From the NCBI RefSeq assembly GCF_905147365.1, contig NC_056412.1, positions 18,096,001 through 18,160,000 on the forward strand: a DNA stretch of 64,000 bases, written 5' to 3'. The DNA comes from Aricia agestis. Its lineage: Eukaryota > Arthropoda > Insecta > Lepidoptera > Lycaenidae. The translations under genes and the position numbers were made by a program. Under the pieces are notes generated by a model that was given only the letters and a program-made list of their open reading frames with translations, searched no databases and was not told where the DNA came from. Below, in pieces: positions 1 to 10,982 of this stretch (the first letter of the stretch is position 1; every line of letters starts with the position of its first letter).

Positions 1-1460
1 TTTTTTTGTGGTACCTTCGATACACATTAAGCGGGGTTGATTTATTTTTTCCGCGTCCACCCCACCGTGTGGAGTGTCGTTGGATAGGTTTTTTGAAAAT
101 ATTATGAGTATTCAAAGACAATTTTCCGATTTAGGGATCCATTTGTGAAATATGTGATAAGAAACTGCATGATGACTTTCAAATACATTTATTCTACAAT
201 ATTATACAGTGGTACACTTTCGGGCAGAGATCCCTCTTACAATTGTTCTTCCGTCAAAATTCGTATCATACTGCGCTCTTGGGGAATTTATACACAATTT
301 TTACCCGTCAACCCCCACTCCAAGTGAAGCGAACGTAGCCTTGGGATTATACACGTTGTCAGTGTGGCCAGATCTAAATATTAAAACTACCATCTAATTT
401 AGTATAAAATAGTTAAGTTACAATAATTTAGTATTCTAAAAACAATAAACTAAGTACTGAATTACGTAAATCATAACATATGAAGTTTTAAAGTGGAACA
501 AATCGCTAGAGTCTAGTGTCCCCCCCTTCTACCAGCTAAACGGTTGCTTCTGGAAATGTGAAAAAATTCACGGGGGTAAGAAATATGCTGAATTTAAAAG
601 GAAAGTTATCACGGCTAAGAAGACATTCATGAGTTATTGAGTAATAGTCGATCAACTAAAAGATTGTATTCGTAGAAGTACAAAGGAAATTTTCGTTTAA
701 ACTTCAAATTCCTTTGAATGTAACTGATAATAATAATAATAGCTCCCACACCGGTTTCGGTGACGGTGGCCGGTTTCATTGAAACCAGGCCAGCTACGCA
801 GGAGTAATTTTATAGTGCCCAAGTGTGAATGTAACTGAGATGATGTTGTTAGTAATGTAAAACACGCTATAAATGTACATTCATTAACTATACTCCAGGT
901 ACCGTAGCTAATATTAACATTCTGAAAGTATTTTCTTAAAATCTACTCAGAAATAAAACATTTTTTATTTTTATTTTTTTATACAAAAATTATCAAAAAC
1001 TAGCGGTACTACGGAACCCTATATTGCGCGTCGCCCGACACGCACTTGGCCGGTTTTTTTTTCGTGTCCATCCCAAAACATTTTCATTTCAAAAATCATT
1101 TTCCGATTTCGGGGTCAATTTGTGAAATATGAAGTTCTAAAGTGGAAAAATACGTTAAGAGTCCAGTGCCCCGCCCCCCCATTCTACTGTGGATGTGTCT
1201 AATGGAAATGTGAAAATATTCACGGGAGTAGCAAAGATGCTGAATTTAAAAGGAAAACACTCACGGCTAAGAAGACTTAACATGTTATTTAGTAATAGTC
1301 GATGACATAAACAAAATGTATGAAAAGTATAAAGGAATTTTTCGTTAAAATTCCTTTAAATGTTACTGAGATGGTGAAAAATTATCAAAAACTAGCGTTA
1401 CTACGGAACCCTATATTGTGCGTGGCCCGATACGCACTTGGCCGGTTTTTTTTAGTTATC
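1..1460. repeat. Diverged direct duplication of a dispersed repeat
   Basis: Two related blocks follow each other. The stretch near 100-150 (TTTTCCGATTTAGGG then TTTGTGAAATATG) recurs near 1085-1130. The stretch 481-600 (GAAGTTTTAAAGTGGAA, then the pattern GTGTCCCCCCC) recurs at 1130-1250. The ending ACGGAACCCTATATTG followed by ACTTGGCCGG occurs at 1010-1055 and at 1405-1450. The endings match the lepidopteran GGTTCCGTA / CTTGGCCGG family seen at 3405, 13027 and 27486. The second copy is shorter. No coding potential is seen; the short open frames at 145-397 look like chance. Confidence 0.6.
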
Positions 1461-1599
1461 TAGATGTCTATTACGCATATTATTGTACGCAGTCAGTGGT
1501 GGATAATTTTATCTAAGTGTATATAACTACCACAAAAGTTAACTGTACCTGGGTGTATTTAAAAAAAATACACATTATGATGTGATTGATTTACGACCA

Positions 1600-2130
1600 T
1601 GAGAAGTACCAATAATAGGGTCATGATTGACGGTTCGTGCAGCGTGGCATAATAACTTTATGGTGATGATGATGACAATTTATGAAATTGATATATTGGC
1701 ATATTATTATGCTTAAATTAGTTGTTTAAATGCTGAAATCCCTGAACATCTATCTATGAGGATTGAAAAATCCTATACAGCACCTTCGGAACCAAGGTAC
1801 CTATACATTTTTGCAGAATGTTACTTTTTGGTAGTACATAATATGTTTGAAATCCTTCAGAAAAAGTCAAAATCACTACAGTAATACCCCTGTACAATGT
1901 ACATGTCTCCTTACAAATTTTAAGGAGTTGCCTCGATTCATCGTGGATCGCATCATCAGATCACAACTTTTGTGAACGTGGTACCAAATTTCAACTATGT
2001 CCTATACAGAAGTATCTTAAAAATCGGTCTACAAATAGTGGAGTTATCTGCGAACAAACATAACTAAATAACGAACATACTATCGAATTGAGAACCCTCC
2101 TTTTTTTGGAAGTCGGTTCAAAATAAAAAG
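1600..2130 (+). repeat. Dispersed lepidopteran repeat ending GGAAGTCGGTT
   Basis: The block holds GGTCATGATTGACGGTTCG, GCATAATAACTTTATGGTGA with a GATGATGA run, then ATTATTATGCTTAAATTAG, and ends with CCTCCTTTTTTTGGAAGTCGG. A diverged copy of the first half lies at 32130-32330, and the GGAAGTCGGTT tail recurs at about 40440, 44950 and 47225 (reverse). It is non-coding and its class is not known to me. Confidence 0.5.
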
Positions 2131-2218
2131 ATGATTCTCTTCACAAATTCGTTTATTTTATAATCAACTTTTGCTACGGAATCAGTAAAATATTTGGTAT
2201 GAGTTTATTATAAAATTA

Positions 2219-2260
2219 ATATAAGAACTTACCGATGCGGTAAGTACTAAGTTCTTATAT
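2219..2260. repeat. Short hairpin
   Basis: ATATAAGAACTT and AAGTTCTTATAT are perfect outer arms around an inner CTTACCG/CGGTAAG stem. It is too short to be a complete element by itself and may be a MITE relic. Confidence 0.6.
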
Positions 2261-2264
2261 TTAA

Positions 2265-3400
2265 AACAGAAAACTCAAAAAATCAAATTAGCTTGAAAAT
2301 AATAATTTTAATAGATACCAAGTGTCGTATCGCACAAAACATTAGTAAGGAAATGCGCGAGAGCGGGCACGCTGGTTGCCTAAGCGACAGTGGAACTACG
2401 ACTGATCGAAAAAACCGTTACTATCCACCATATTAGGTATGATTTACAGCGGGGACAAGCGACAACGCGTCAAGTGTTTGTTTGGGCTAACCACATTTAA
2501 AATTAAATAATTATTTCAGCAATTGGTATCCAAGTAACAAAATTTATAGATAAAACGGCAGGTAAAAGGTTACCAAGCGCCACCTATTATCTTAGTTTCG
2601 GCGAGTAAAATTGACTATATCGAATTTTTGATATGATTACGGTTTGTTAAAAAATACTTAACGACAGAAAAAATATCTCAAGGGTTTGTAAAAGAGTCCG
2701 AAATACCATAAATAAATAAATGTATTATAGGTAAAACGTCCCAAGTACCTAATTGATACCATCAGTGGAAAGGTGCAAAATAGATGATAAGCTATTGCTA
2801 TCAAAATATTGTGGTTAATATTGTTTTTGTAAACTATGTCAGCAGTAACCGCAAAATATACCGAACTATCTACTCCGACCGCTATCACATTTTTCCCCAT
2901 AACTTCCAGGACCGCAAACTTCCGCAGTTGATTTTTTTAATTTTTCATTTATGAATAATTAGGCTATCAAATAACATATAAAGTTGCGCGTGGGGAGACG
3001 TGGGTAAATGTGAAAACCTTCGACGAAAAAAAAAAGAAGTGAAAAATAGGGCATGTCAATTTTTAAGTACTTACTCAAAAATAAAAAGCATATTTAAAAA
3101 AGTTAATAGCTCATTATTAAGAACATAAAATATCCTTTTTAAAAATGTTTAAAACCGCATGCATGTGCTAAATATTTTTTTCACAATATTCATTTGAATT
3201 GTGTGTATGCAAACATTTGAATGAACCATCCGCTACTTCAACTTACTTCAACCTATGATAAAAAAATATTTATGCAGTTTTAGTAGAAAAAATGTCTGAT
3301 TAGGATTATTTGGTTATTAGAGTATCGAATTCAATAAATATTTCGTTCAAATTGTGATATTTTTAAAAACCATTTATGATATGCTCTAGTTCTACCATTT
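2265..3400. other. AT-rich stretch with nothing recognised
   Basis: No conserved protein, RNA gene or clear repeat boundary was found. The open frame at 2658-2900 (minus) has no recognisable motif or coding bias. Confidence 0.5.
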
Positions 3401-3404
3401 TTCA

Positions 3405-3826
3405 TAGTGCGTCTGTCTGTCCGTCTGTCTGTCTGTCTGTCTCCAGGCTGTAACTCAAGAACCGCTATAGCTAGACTTCTGAAATTTTCACAGATTATGT
3501 ATTTCTGGTGCCGCTATAACAAAAAATACTAAAAACAAAATAAAGTTAATATTTAAGGGGGGCTCCCATACAGCAAACGTTATTTTTTTGTTCTTTTTGG
3601 CTCGTAATCCATAATGGTAACATAATAGACACTTGAAATTTTCACAAAATCCTAAATTTTATGTGTACTTTAATATTAAATAATAAAATTAAAATAAAAT
3701 AAATAATTAAGGGGGGCTCTTTTTTTATAATACAAAAAATACATTTTTTTTTTCTATATTTTCGCTCTATAACGGTTCGGAACCCCTCGTGCGCGAGTCC
3801 GACTCGCACCTGGCCGATTATTTTCA
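3405..3826 (+). repeat. Dispersed repeat with GTCT run and GGCCGATT end (family A)
   Basis: It starts with a CTGTCTGTCC microsatellite and AGGCTGTAACTCAAGAACCG, carries GTGCCGCTATAACA, and ends CGGTTCGGAACCCC...GAGTCCGACTCGCACCTGG. The same modules occur in inverse order at 13027-13800 and, longer, at 27486-28443. It is a very common moth repeat with no coding capacity here. Confidence 0.7.
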
Positions 3827-4323
3827 CGCGCAAACGCGCCGTCTTTTCCTTTGATTATGATTCAGTATTTGTAGAGAACTTACAAGTATACTTCAGTCGG
3901 AAAATTCTGTATAAATCGCCCGTAACAGATACAAAGCCTAAAATCAAAGCTATAAAAGACATTTGAATCCAAAATAGCATAAAAATATTTCCCAAACCAA
4001 ATTGTTTACTTAAGAAAGTGTAAATTGAATGTTAGAATTTTTAAGTTTTCAACCTCACGAACCGTAATTGTTTCCAGCTTTTAAAAGCATAGGACCATTG
4101 TAAGCCTTTGAGTCTTAGTTGATTGGTTCTGACAGGTTTTGCTGGCCAACAGTTTTTTAGGGGAAGAGTAAAAATAGTTTAAAAGCTTAGAAAATCCGTG
4201 CATGTTAACCTAAACTACTTTAAAACAGTTTTCCATCGCCACGCCGATGGAAAGATGAGTTTTGTTAGTTTGACGAGTTCTTTAGATTTTTTTAAATTGT
4301 TGCCAATGTGTAAGTTCTATAAA

Positions 4324-4504
4324 CCAAGAGCCAACGACAGCCAGACTTTCATCATTTATTAAAAGCTTAGTTGTTTATAGAGGTGAGAACGACCAGCAAA
4401 TATGGTTTCGCATAGCTGCTGATCGTTCTTACCTTTATAGGGGTAAACAGGTAAACTTTCAGCTTTTAAAAAATTACGAAAATCTGGCAGTGGCTGGCTC
4501 TTGG
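4324..4504. mobile_element. Hairpin MITE, about 181 bp
   Basis: Imperfect terminal inverted repeats start CCAAGAGCCAACGACAGCCAGA and end TCTGGCAGTGGCTGGCTCTTGG. An inner stem, TATAGAGGTGAGAACGA paired with TCGTTCTTACCTTTATA, surrounds a short loop. No coding content and no clear target duplication. Confidence 0.6.
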
Positions 4505-4792
4505 GCTACAAGGAAAATATTTCGTACGAGTACGAGTATCTACTGTTATTCATTTTGCCTTAGGAAGCTGTCAATAAAATTATAAACAGACGATGATTAT
4601 TAATTAAATAACTTCGGAAACGAAGTTCGTTTATTAGCCTTGAGTTTCACAGGCAAATTCTATGAAATTGTCATTATTGAATACCTTATTGTATCTATCT
4701 AAGGAGTCCAAGAATTTGTGAAGGACCACTCAACATCAATTTCCACTCAATACATCACTGAAGGACTCAGTAGAATAATTTGTAAACTACTT

Positions 4793-4910
4793 AATGACGC
4801 CCGTAATTCCGTTCCGCCAAAATTATTTTATGGCGTGGGAACAGACAGACAGACACATAAACGGACAGACAGACACACTTTCGCATTTATAATATTATTA
4901 TGGATTATGT
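4793..4910 (+). repeat. LINE-tail repeat, deletion copy (family C)
   Basis: It begins GACGCCCGTAATTCCGTTCCGCC, and an internal deletion joins GGCGTGGGAAC directly to the CAGACAGACAGAC run before TTTCGCATTTATAATATTATTATGGAT. Longer copies lie at 34984, 35845, 49400 and 50660. Confidence 0.7.
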
Positions 4911-5079
4911 TAAAGCTACGCCGAAGTCAAAAGAAGAGTAGCATCTCAATTCTTACTTATTGATTCTATTGGATGGAAGAGTAAAATACTATGATCAGTA
5001 GAAAATACATTAGCAGCCGCACACGTTCGCTTTTTTCCGAACGGAACGAACTCCGCACGTACGTATCAACGTAGGGCGG

Positions 5080-5190
5080 TATGAGTTCAAAGCTATAGTT
5101 TTTATCGATACTCGATACCGACTACGTAAAAATCTAGTGTGGCAAATTTTACAGCGCCTCTAGTGGTCACTTACGGAACTAAAATCGCCA
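5080..5190 (+). repeat. Dispersed repeat shared with 62655-62750 (inverted)
   Basis: TGAGTTCAAAGCTATAG, TTATCGATACTCGATACCGA and CTACGTAAAAAT are repeated in inverse orientation at 62655-62750. No coding content. Confidence 0.6.
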
Positions 5191-5214
5191 TACTAATTAT
5201 TTACGTAGTCATGG

Positions 5215-5335
5215 TAGAGGTCAATACGTCTCGGACTAACCATGTGCGGGTTCCCTGGTGATGTTTTGCCTCACCGTTCGAGGGTCCGTTTTATGTACTC
5301 CAGATCTGAAAATGTTTCATTAGTATATGCAACCT
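5215..5335 (+). repeat. Dispersed repeat shared with 40309-40500
   Basis: ACTAACCATGTGCGGGTT, TGATGTTTTGCCTCACCGTT and CCAGATCTGAAAATGT match 40330-40420. In the 40-kb copy a GGAAGTCGGTTAAAA segment lies inside the element, after GATCTGAAAAT. Confidence 0.6.
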
Positions 5336-6200
5336 CTTGCGTGACAAACATGGACAAGACAAAAATAAGTAATGCAACCTTTAAAAAGTAAATAATGACA
5401 CCAAAACCCTTCTGAGTTGCTATGTTTTTAAGACAATGGGGGCGATTAAATCTTGAATTTTGGCATCGTTCAAGACAATGAGCGGTAAGCCCCAAAAAGC
5501 CACATAATGGTGTTACATGTATTATTTCATATTTGTATTTTTACAGTATTGAATAACATAGTTAGTACTAATTACATTGCAGGTTTATCAGTTCTGTTCT
5601 CTACATATTTCTAAATTAATTTAAAATATCCACTTTGAGAGATATCCGTTCAAGGTGGGTGTTAGCAAAATATTTCAGATGTATTACGTTTTGTTTTACA
5701 ACAAAAAATTAAAAGGATTGCTGTAAAAGCAAACATCATGCCATGAGATTATTTGGAGCCAAACATTTTAAACTTAACTCCATAAATCAAAGTAGGTAGG
5801 TCTATCATCAGAATCTATGTGAACTATAAATCTAGACTTCTCACAAATCAACAATAAGATGGTAACAGACTGACACATTTAAAACACTATTATGGATAAA
5901 ACGAATTTTATATTCATTTAAAACCCTTAGAATCCGGTAAAATACTTTGTCTTTTATCGCTTTTCTCGTAAAATCTACGATTCCCTCTCTGAAATACATA
6001 ACCTTCATTACTCTTATTCTTATCAAAAGGTGATTTAAATTTTCTTTTGCTGTAAAATATAATAATGTTACTCAATTTAAAATGACAGTAAAACTGGAAT
6101 GGACTCGTTTATGGTGTTAGTTTGATGACACAAAATGGCAAAGGCTTGATTATAATTTAAAAGGAGATATTACGTAATTTAAAATTTTGCATATTGTTAT
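5336..6200. other. No feature recognised
   Basis: AT-rich sequence. Open frames at 5271-5495 and 5841-6026 (minus) show no family motif or coding bias. Confidence 0.45.
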
Positions 6201-6213
6201 TATGGGAAGGGAA

Positions 6214-6495
6214 GGGACACAAAAACACGATACGACGTCGTGTTGTACCACGGCGTGACGTCGTTACACGATGCGACGTCTTGTCGTTGGAATCTACGAC
6301 GCGCGTCGTAAAAAACTACGACACGACATCGTACGACGTCGCGTCGTAAAAAATCACGTCAATTCAATGATGAGTTTCTACGACGCGACGTCGTGCGATG
6401 TCGTGTCGTAGTTTTTTACGACGCGCGTCGTAGATTCCCACGACAAGACGTCGCATCGTGAAACGACGTCGCGTCGTGTCGTGTTTTTGTGTCCC
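6214..6495. mobile_element. Long palindromic MITE rich in CGACG
   Basis: The two halves are near-perfect inverted copies of about 130 bp each, starting GGGACACAAAAACACGA and ending in its complement TCGTGTTTTTGTGTCCC, around a loop of about 30 bp near 6350-6378. Both arms are built of iterated ACGACGTCG and CGACGCGCGTCG blocks, so each arm is itself full of short palindromes. It is much richer in CpG than its flanks. I see no coding frame and no certain target duplication. Confidence 0.8.
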
Positions 6496-7364
6496 GGCCC
6501 TAAGTCATTTGGATTTGGGAATGCATATATTTTGGCTTTATATTTGACCGGGGTTTACCATATTATGTGAGTATATATTAAAGTAATAATAGGGTGCGTA
6601 CTGTGTACCTCGTATTGAGTTTATTGTGAAAGTAGCAGCTTACAAGTTATTATTAATTTATTGCATTGTTCTTGTGTAGGAAATATTTCAATTTTGAATG
6701 CACGGAATATAATGCGCGTCTTTACCGCGTCACATTGCAATGCCAATTACTGACTCATGCTGACTACATACTACAGATAACTTGAAGTAAAAATAGTACA
6801 GTAACAAGTATCAAGATACTCTACTATTTTATACTGTTTAGTACTGATACGAGGTATCAGTGCTGAATTCCTATTGGTGACGTGCCCTGGATAACAAAAA
6901 GTAAGGGGTGTACGGTGTTCGACGTCAGCGTAAAAATAATGACGGTCATGGAACAAAATATAGGAAATAGCTTTGCATCCCAACTAGCCCTCTTAGCATC
7001 CCAAGTCTCTTCGAAGAACTGTTAAAGTGCCAATTTTTCTTTGACTGAAAAATTGGCACATTAACAATATTCCTAGCGACATAGTTCTTATGAACAGCAA
7101 TATTATTGTTGCCCAATGCTTTTTAATAAATAATGCCCCTGCAAATAAAAAAAATCTCATTGTAAGGCAGTTAGGTCCAAGCATCGTCTTTATGACCAAC
7201 AAAATTTCTTTAATTTCCGAGCTCGAATTCACCAATTTTGATGATTGAAAATAATTGAAATAGCAATGACAAGTTGGTATTTGCACTGGTGATACAACAT
7301 CCTAAAATATATCTAGTATATAGTCCTTACTATACAATACTATATAATATATAATCCTTACTGA

Positions 7365-7525
7365 TATTATAAATGCGAAAGTCTGTCTTTCTGCTTCAAC
7401 CGATTGCAATTTGATGAATATTAGGATGAAGATACTTCAAGACTTCCGAGAAAGGACGTAGCATCGCGGAAAAATATACGATTCATGCAAACAAATTTAT
7501 GCATGGATTTGCGGGCATCAACTAA
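7365..7525 (+). repeat. LINE-tail-like fragment next to the peptide gene 3' end
   Basis: TATAAATGCGAAAGTCTGTC, CTTCAACCGATTGCAAT and TGCGGGCATCAACTA resemble the reverse arrangement of the family C LINE tails. It ends just before the poly(A) signal of the minus-strand gene. Confidence 0.45.
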
Positions 7526-7552
7526 TAAAACACGTTTGTGAAACATTAACAC

Positions 7553-7558
7553 TTTATT
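7553..7558 (-). terminator. Poly(A) signal AATAAA of the peptide gene
   Basis: On the minus strand AATAAA begins about 40 nt past the stop codon at 7599-7601, which is normal spacing for a short 3' UTR. It supports exon 2 as the last exon. Confidence 0.75.
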
Positions 7559-7598
7559 TTGCCATTAAACCTACATAGTCGCTACTTTTGGGGTTGTT

Positions 7599-7720
7599 TT
7601 AATTTTTCTTATTCCATAGGCACTTGCAACTTCCTTGAATGCATATAGCGTTGTCCACTTTGCCGTATTTGTCCTCGCAGTATTTGAGGCACGCCTTGAA
7701 CTTACAAGGCGAAGGTCCCT
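7599..7720 (-). CDS. Exon 2 of a small secreted six-cysteine (CS-alpha-beta-like) peptide
   Basis: This exon encodes the mature part of a 60-residue preprotein. After a 3' splice site TTTTTAG (AG at 7722-7721) it reads 40 codons to TAA at 7601-7599. Six cysteines are spaced C-x4-C-x3-C-x10-C-x4-C-x-C. The CxxxC plus CxC arrangement is the signature of the cysteine-stabilised alpha-beta fold of insect defensins, cobatoxin-like moth peptides and scorpion potassium-channel peptides. The peptide is lysine-rich and ends in a basic tail, as expected for an antimicrobial or channel-active secreted peptide. Splice phase 1 matches exon 1 exactly, giving 183 coding bases. AATAAA follows. Family membership rests on spacing only, and the target is unknown. 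It may be an immune peptide rather than a venom-type toxin. Confidence 0.8.
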
Positions 7721-8528
7721 CTAAAAAGTAAAAAAAAGTTTTGTAGTCATACGCTTCAAACTGTTTGCGCAAATTTTTGTGTGGGCCAGCGCCGCAGCAT
7801 GATGAGTTTTCCCAAACAAATCTTAACTACTTCAGAGCTGCTTCTGTCATAGTAAAGTATATACAGGAGAGTGGGGACACAATATACTACGAATACTAGT
7901 AAAAGTTTGTTTTGTTACATTCTATACATCCTACTTAGTTTTACATAATGGAAAAGAGTGTCCGTTTGTACGTCTTCGTGCCTAATGCTTACAGTTGAGA
8001 TGATAATATAACATGTAAGCTTTAAAGTTTAGTAGCACTAAATGTTTTCATGGTTCAAGAATCCAACAATTAAGGATTTCTGTATTTCTTTTCAGCAAAC
8101 AAATTTTGTTCCACAAGAATAATCTATGCATTGTATATGCATATAAACCTGGTTCCTGTATCTATTTCTCGCTGGTCGAGTCGGTCATTCATTCAAATAG
8201 ATTAGAGAGTAAAGAAAGAGAGTCTCTTGTGCTCTTGGAAAATTTATAAATAGCTTCTAGTTGTAGGGAACTATTGATAGAGTTAGACAGTCTTAAATAT
8301 TAAATTATCAATTCTTTACCTAAAGCGTGTCACAGACAGAGCAGGTAATGTTTATTACATCCCGGGATGTACATCTTTACATTATATTAATCTATCACAC
8401 ACACAACAGGTAATGTAATGTATATTTCGCTACTTTTCAATGGTAGCCGCCCCGCTTGACGCACATTTCAGCTGCTGAGGTGTTATACAGGCTGTTCTTA
8501 TATTTTTAATATCGTAAATCGTAATACT

Positions 8529-8666
8529 ATGGACCCTTCGAGTTACTTGATATTAGATTTACTAGATAGTTTATCAGAAGATGATTCGGATTGTGATTTT
8601 GATGCGCGCAAAATGTTACAATATGTGCTCAAAACAGAACGATGTGAATTGAAGATATTTGATTGA
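8529..8666 (+). pseudogene. Truncated 45-residue acidic frame, possible transposase start
   Basis: ATG at 8529, TGA at 8664-8666. The product begins Met-Asp-Pro-Ser-Ser and runs through a Leu-rich stretch into Ser-Glu-Asp-Asp-Ser-Asp-Cys-Asp. Acidic, serine-rich N termini of this kind are common at the start of cut-and-paste transposase genes. It sits between the inverted ends 8320/10159, so I read it as the leftover start of the parent element's gene. No catalytic part remains. Confidence 0.45.
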
Positions 8667-8769
8667 AAATTAAGGCTCTGGGGAACAGACTGCCTGCAGT
8701 GCCTGCTGTGAAGTGCTGTGCTGAGGTGGTAACACCGTGTGTCTCTCTCTATCATCTATACATATTATT

Positions 8770-9135
8770 ATAAAATTAGCTGTCCCAGCAAAATTTGTTT
8801 TGCCATTTAAAGTATTTCTACTTTATCAGTTAATACAAAATCTTACCCCCTTTTTTATCCCCTAAGAGGGGAGGGGGAAATTTTATACACCAGATGTTAA
8901 GTTGAAAAACACAGTAAATAACGTGAAGTAACTCCATTAAAGAAAAAAGTTTGATACAAAATCTGACCCCCTCTTTTGTCCCCTTAGAGGGGGGGGATTT
9001 ATACACCAGATTTTAAGTTGGAAGAAGACAAATATATCTGCGAAAACCACATTCAAATCGGATCAGTAGTTTTCTTGTGATGCTGGAACAAACATACAGA
9101 CAGTCAGACAAAAAACTAACCACAGTTTTGGCTTC
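8770..9135 (+). repeat. LINE-tail repeat (TAGCTGTCCC type)
   Basis: It starts TTAGCTGTCCCAGCAAAATTTG and has two tandem, diverged modules around AAATCTTACCCCCTTTTTT (about 8840) and AAATCTGACCCCCTCTTTTG (about 8960). It ends ATCGGATCAGTAGTTTTC and CAGACAGTCAGACAAAAA. A related copy begins at 58052. Non-coding 3' end of an RTE-like LINE or derived SINE. Confidence 0.6.
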
Positions 9136-9399
9136 TATAGCGATGTAGTGACACCCCCCGCTTATTATTTTTTGAATATCTTTAAGGGCGCATTTGCATT
9201 AGTCGTTAACTCGTACGGTATACAGCATACGGGGAGTCTATGACAACGAATGGCGCATGTCTATTGGTCATGGCATGATCTCCCGCACCCCGCATGCGGG
9301 CCCTATCAACCAGTGAAACTGCGCCATAATGTACAGAATTTTCATTTCTACCTATTTATTATATGATGTATAGACAAAGTAGCTTTTTTTCGCTCATGT

Positions 9400-9870
9400 C
9401 CCTTTGTTCCCTTTAATCTACTACTACTACGCAGCGGATTTTGATGATTCTTCCAGTGTTAGATAGCCCATTTATCGAGGAAGGCTATATTCTATCACGC
9501 TAAGACTAATAGGAGCGAAGAAATAGAGGAAAATGTGGAAAAAAAGGGGAAAATTATAACTTGAACGCACTAATCTCATTAACTACTGGTCCGATTAGGA
9601 AAAATTATTTCAGTGTTAGATAGCCCATTTATTGAGGAAGGCTATAGGTCACGCTTTTTATCACGCTAAGACTAATTATATAGGAGAATGTGGAAAAAAA
9701 CGGGAGAAATTATTTGAAATGGCTTATCTCGCTAATTACTACTGGAGCAATTTTTATGTTATTTGGCACACATAAGAAGTAAACCACGTGAAGGATCATA
9801 GGCTATCGATTTTAATAATTTTTTCGGTGGCTATATATTTTATACCCGTGCGACGCCGGGGCGGGTCGCT
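9400..9870 (+). repeat. Tandem copies of a 175-bp LINE-tail monomer
   Basis: Two to three diverged units each contain TAGATAGCCCATTTAT, GAGGAAGGCTAT, ATCACGCTAAGACTAAT and AATGTGGAAAAAA. The block ends with ATACCCGTGCGACGCCGGGG then GGGTCGCTAGT. The same monomer forms the array at 17490-17985. Confidence 0.7.
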
Positions 9871-10313
9871 AGTACATAATAATAATATAATCAAAGAAAT
9901 TTTTGAACACCCTATGAAGAGAAGAGATGTATCGTAATATACAGAAATATATTGAGATGTATTGAGATGTATTTAGATGTATCAAAATGTAAATATATAT
10001 TTTCATATAGCTCGGTATCTTAAGATACGAAGATGTAAAAATATACATTATAGCTGCTGTGTGTGGTCTCCTGACGATTTCTATAGAAAGATGTATTGAG
10101 ATGTATCGTGCTATAATATACATCTTTACATTACCTGCTCTGTGTGTGACACGCTTTAGAAGCACAATAGACATAACGACACAATAGACATAACGACCAG
10201 TAGTTCGACTGCAAAGAGACGGACATGTTTCAATATCTGTCAAATTCGTCGGGTTTCACTAGGATTATAAACGGAATGTGCCTCGCGCTGGCTGATTTAA
10301 TTTATTTTTAAAT

Positions 10314-10405
10314 ATTTAATCCTTCAAGCCCCATAAGAGCACCGGTGATTGCGACAGCAATAGAATACAATAGCATTTCCAAGAATCCGCGATCGAAGGA
10401 TTAAA
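10314..10405 (+). mobile_element. Short MITE, TTAATCCTTC ends
   Basis: TTTAATCCTTCAAGCCCCAT at one end and CGATCGAAGGATTAA at the other give short inverted ends beside TTAA. A related copy is at 42184-42272 (AAGCCCCATAAGCTCACCGG ... GGTCGAAGGATTAAG). Confidence 0.55.
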
Positions 10406-10876
10406 ATAAAGATTTCAAAATTGGATTCTGACAATTTTAATCGCATGTGCCAAAACACGAACAACAATACGACCAAAGAGGAACACGTCCATCGAATATG
10501 TCATATTTTAAAATTCGTAGGTAACAGTTAACAACCCTAGCGACGATTTTCGTCATAATACGTCAAATTTAAAAATTTCAACATCAGTTCTAAGTCGGCA
10601 TACTCTATCATTCTGTCTACTCTGTTAGAAGTATACAAGTATAAAATAAGATGCCAAACGTGGTAAACTAATCAAAGCTGTTGTGGTCGTAATAATTGTC
10701 TTTATCCTTGGATTTATTGTCACACACCAATGTTTAGTTTTGCGATTGGAATAGTTTTCATAAGATAAAATAAGCTAAAAGTGGAGTAGGTAAGTGCTTC
10801 TGGAGTACGGAATTTCTCTGTTGGTGCCAAAAGAGGGACAATATTGGTCACTTTGTGATCAATTGAGCACACTTAC

Positions 10877-10937
10877 CAGCGGCAGAAAGACTGACGAAGG
10901 CCAGAAGCACGGCGAACAAAATTGCGATCCACCTCAT
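10877..10937 (-). CDS. Exon 1 of the six-cysteine peptide gene: signal peptide
   Basis: The ATG at 10937-10935 opens 20 codons that form a textbook signal peptide: Met-Arg-Trp, a hydrophobic core rich in Leu/Ala/Val/Phe, and a Ser-Ala-Ala cleavage region. A GTAAGT donor at 10876-10871 follows immediately, leaving phase 1. The only downstream exon I found that fits phase and function is 7599-7720, giving a 3,156-bp intron. The gene is therefore compact except for an intron filled with repeats. The transcript probably starts near 10955, because a TATA box lies just upstream. I infer secretion through the ER. An additional short exon in the intron cannot be excluded but is not needed. Confidence 0.8.
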
Positions 10938-10982
10938 TGTTATAGTTTATTAAAATATACCCAAATATCCGCCGAATTTACC

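Larger units (their letters stand above)
8320..10159 (+). mobile_element. Shortened DNA transposon inside the peptide gene intron
   Basis: Inverted ends CTAAAGCGTGTCACAGACAG / CTGTGTGTGACACGCTTTAG extend inward through GAGCAGGTAATG / CATTACCTGCTC. A second GGTAATGTAATGTATAT module lies at 8408-8425. The interior holds a truncated acidic reading frame (8529-8666) and later insertions (8770-9135 and 9400-9870). Superfamily is not certain; the acidic start would suit PIF/Harbinger or a related group. No clean target duplication was seen. Confidence 0.6.

Noticed and set aside
6993..7286. 97-codon minus-strand frame with a hydrophobic stretch
   Set aside because: No known motif, AT-driven Ile/Phe/Leu content, no splice or poly(A) context; coding cannot be supported.
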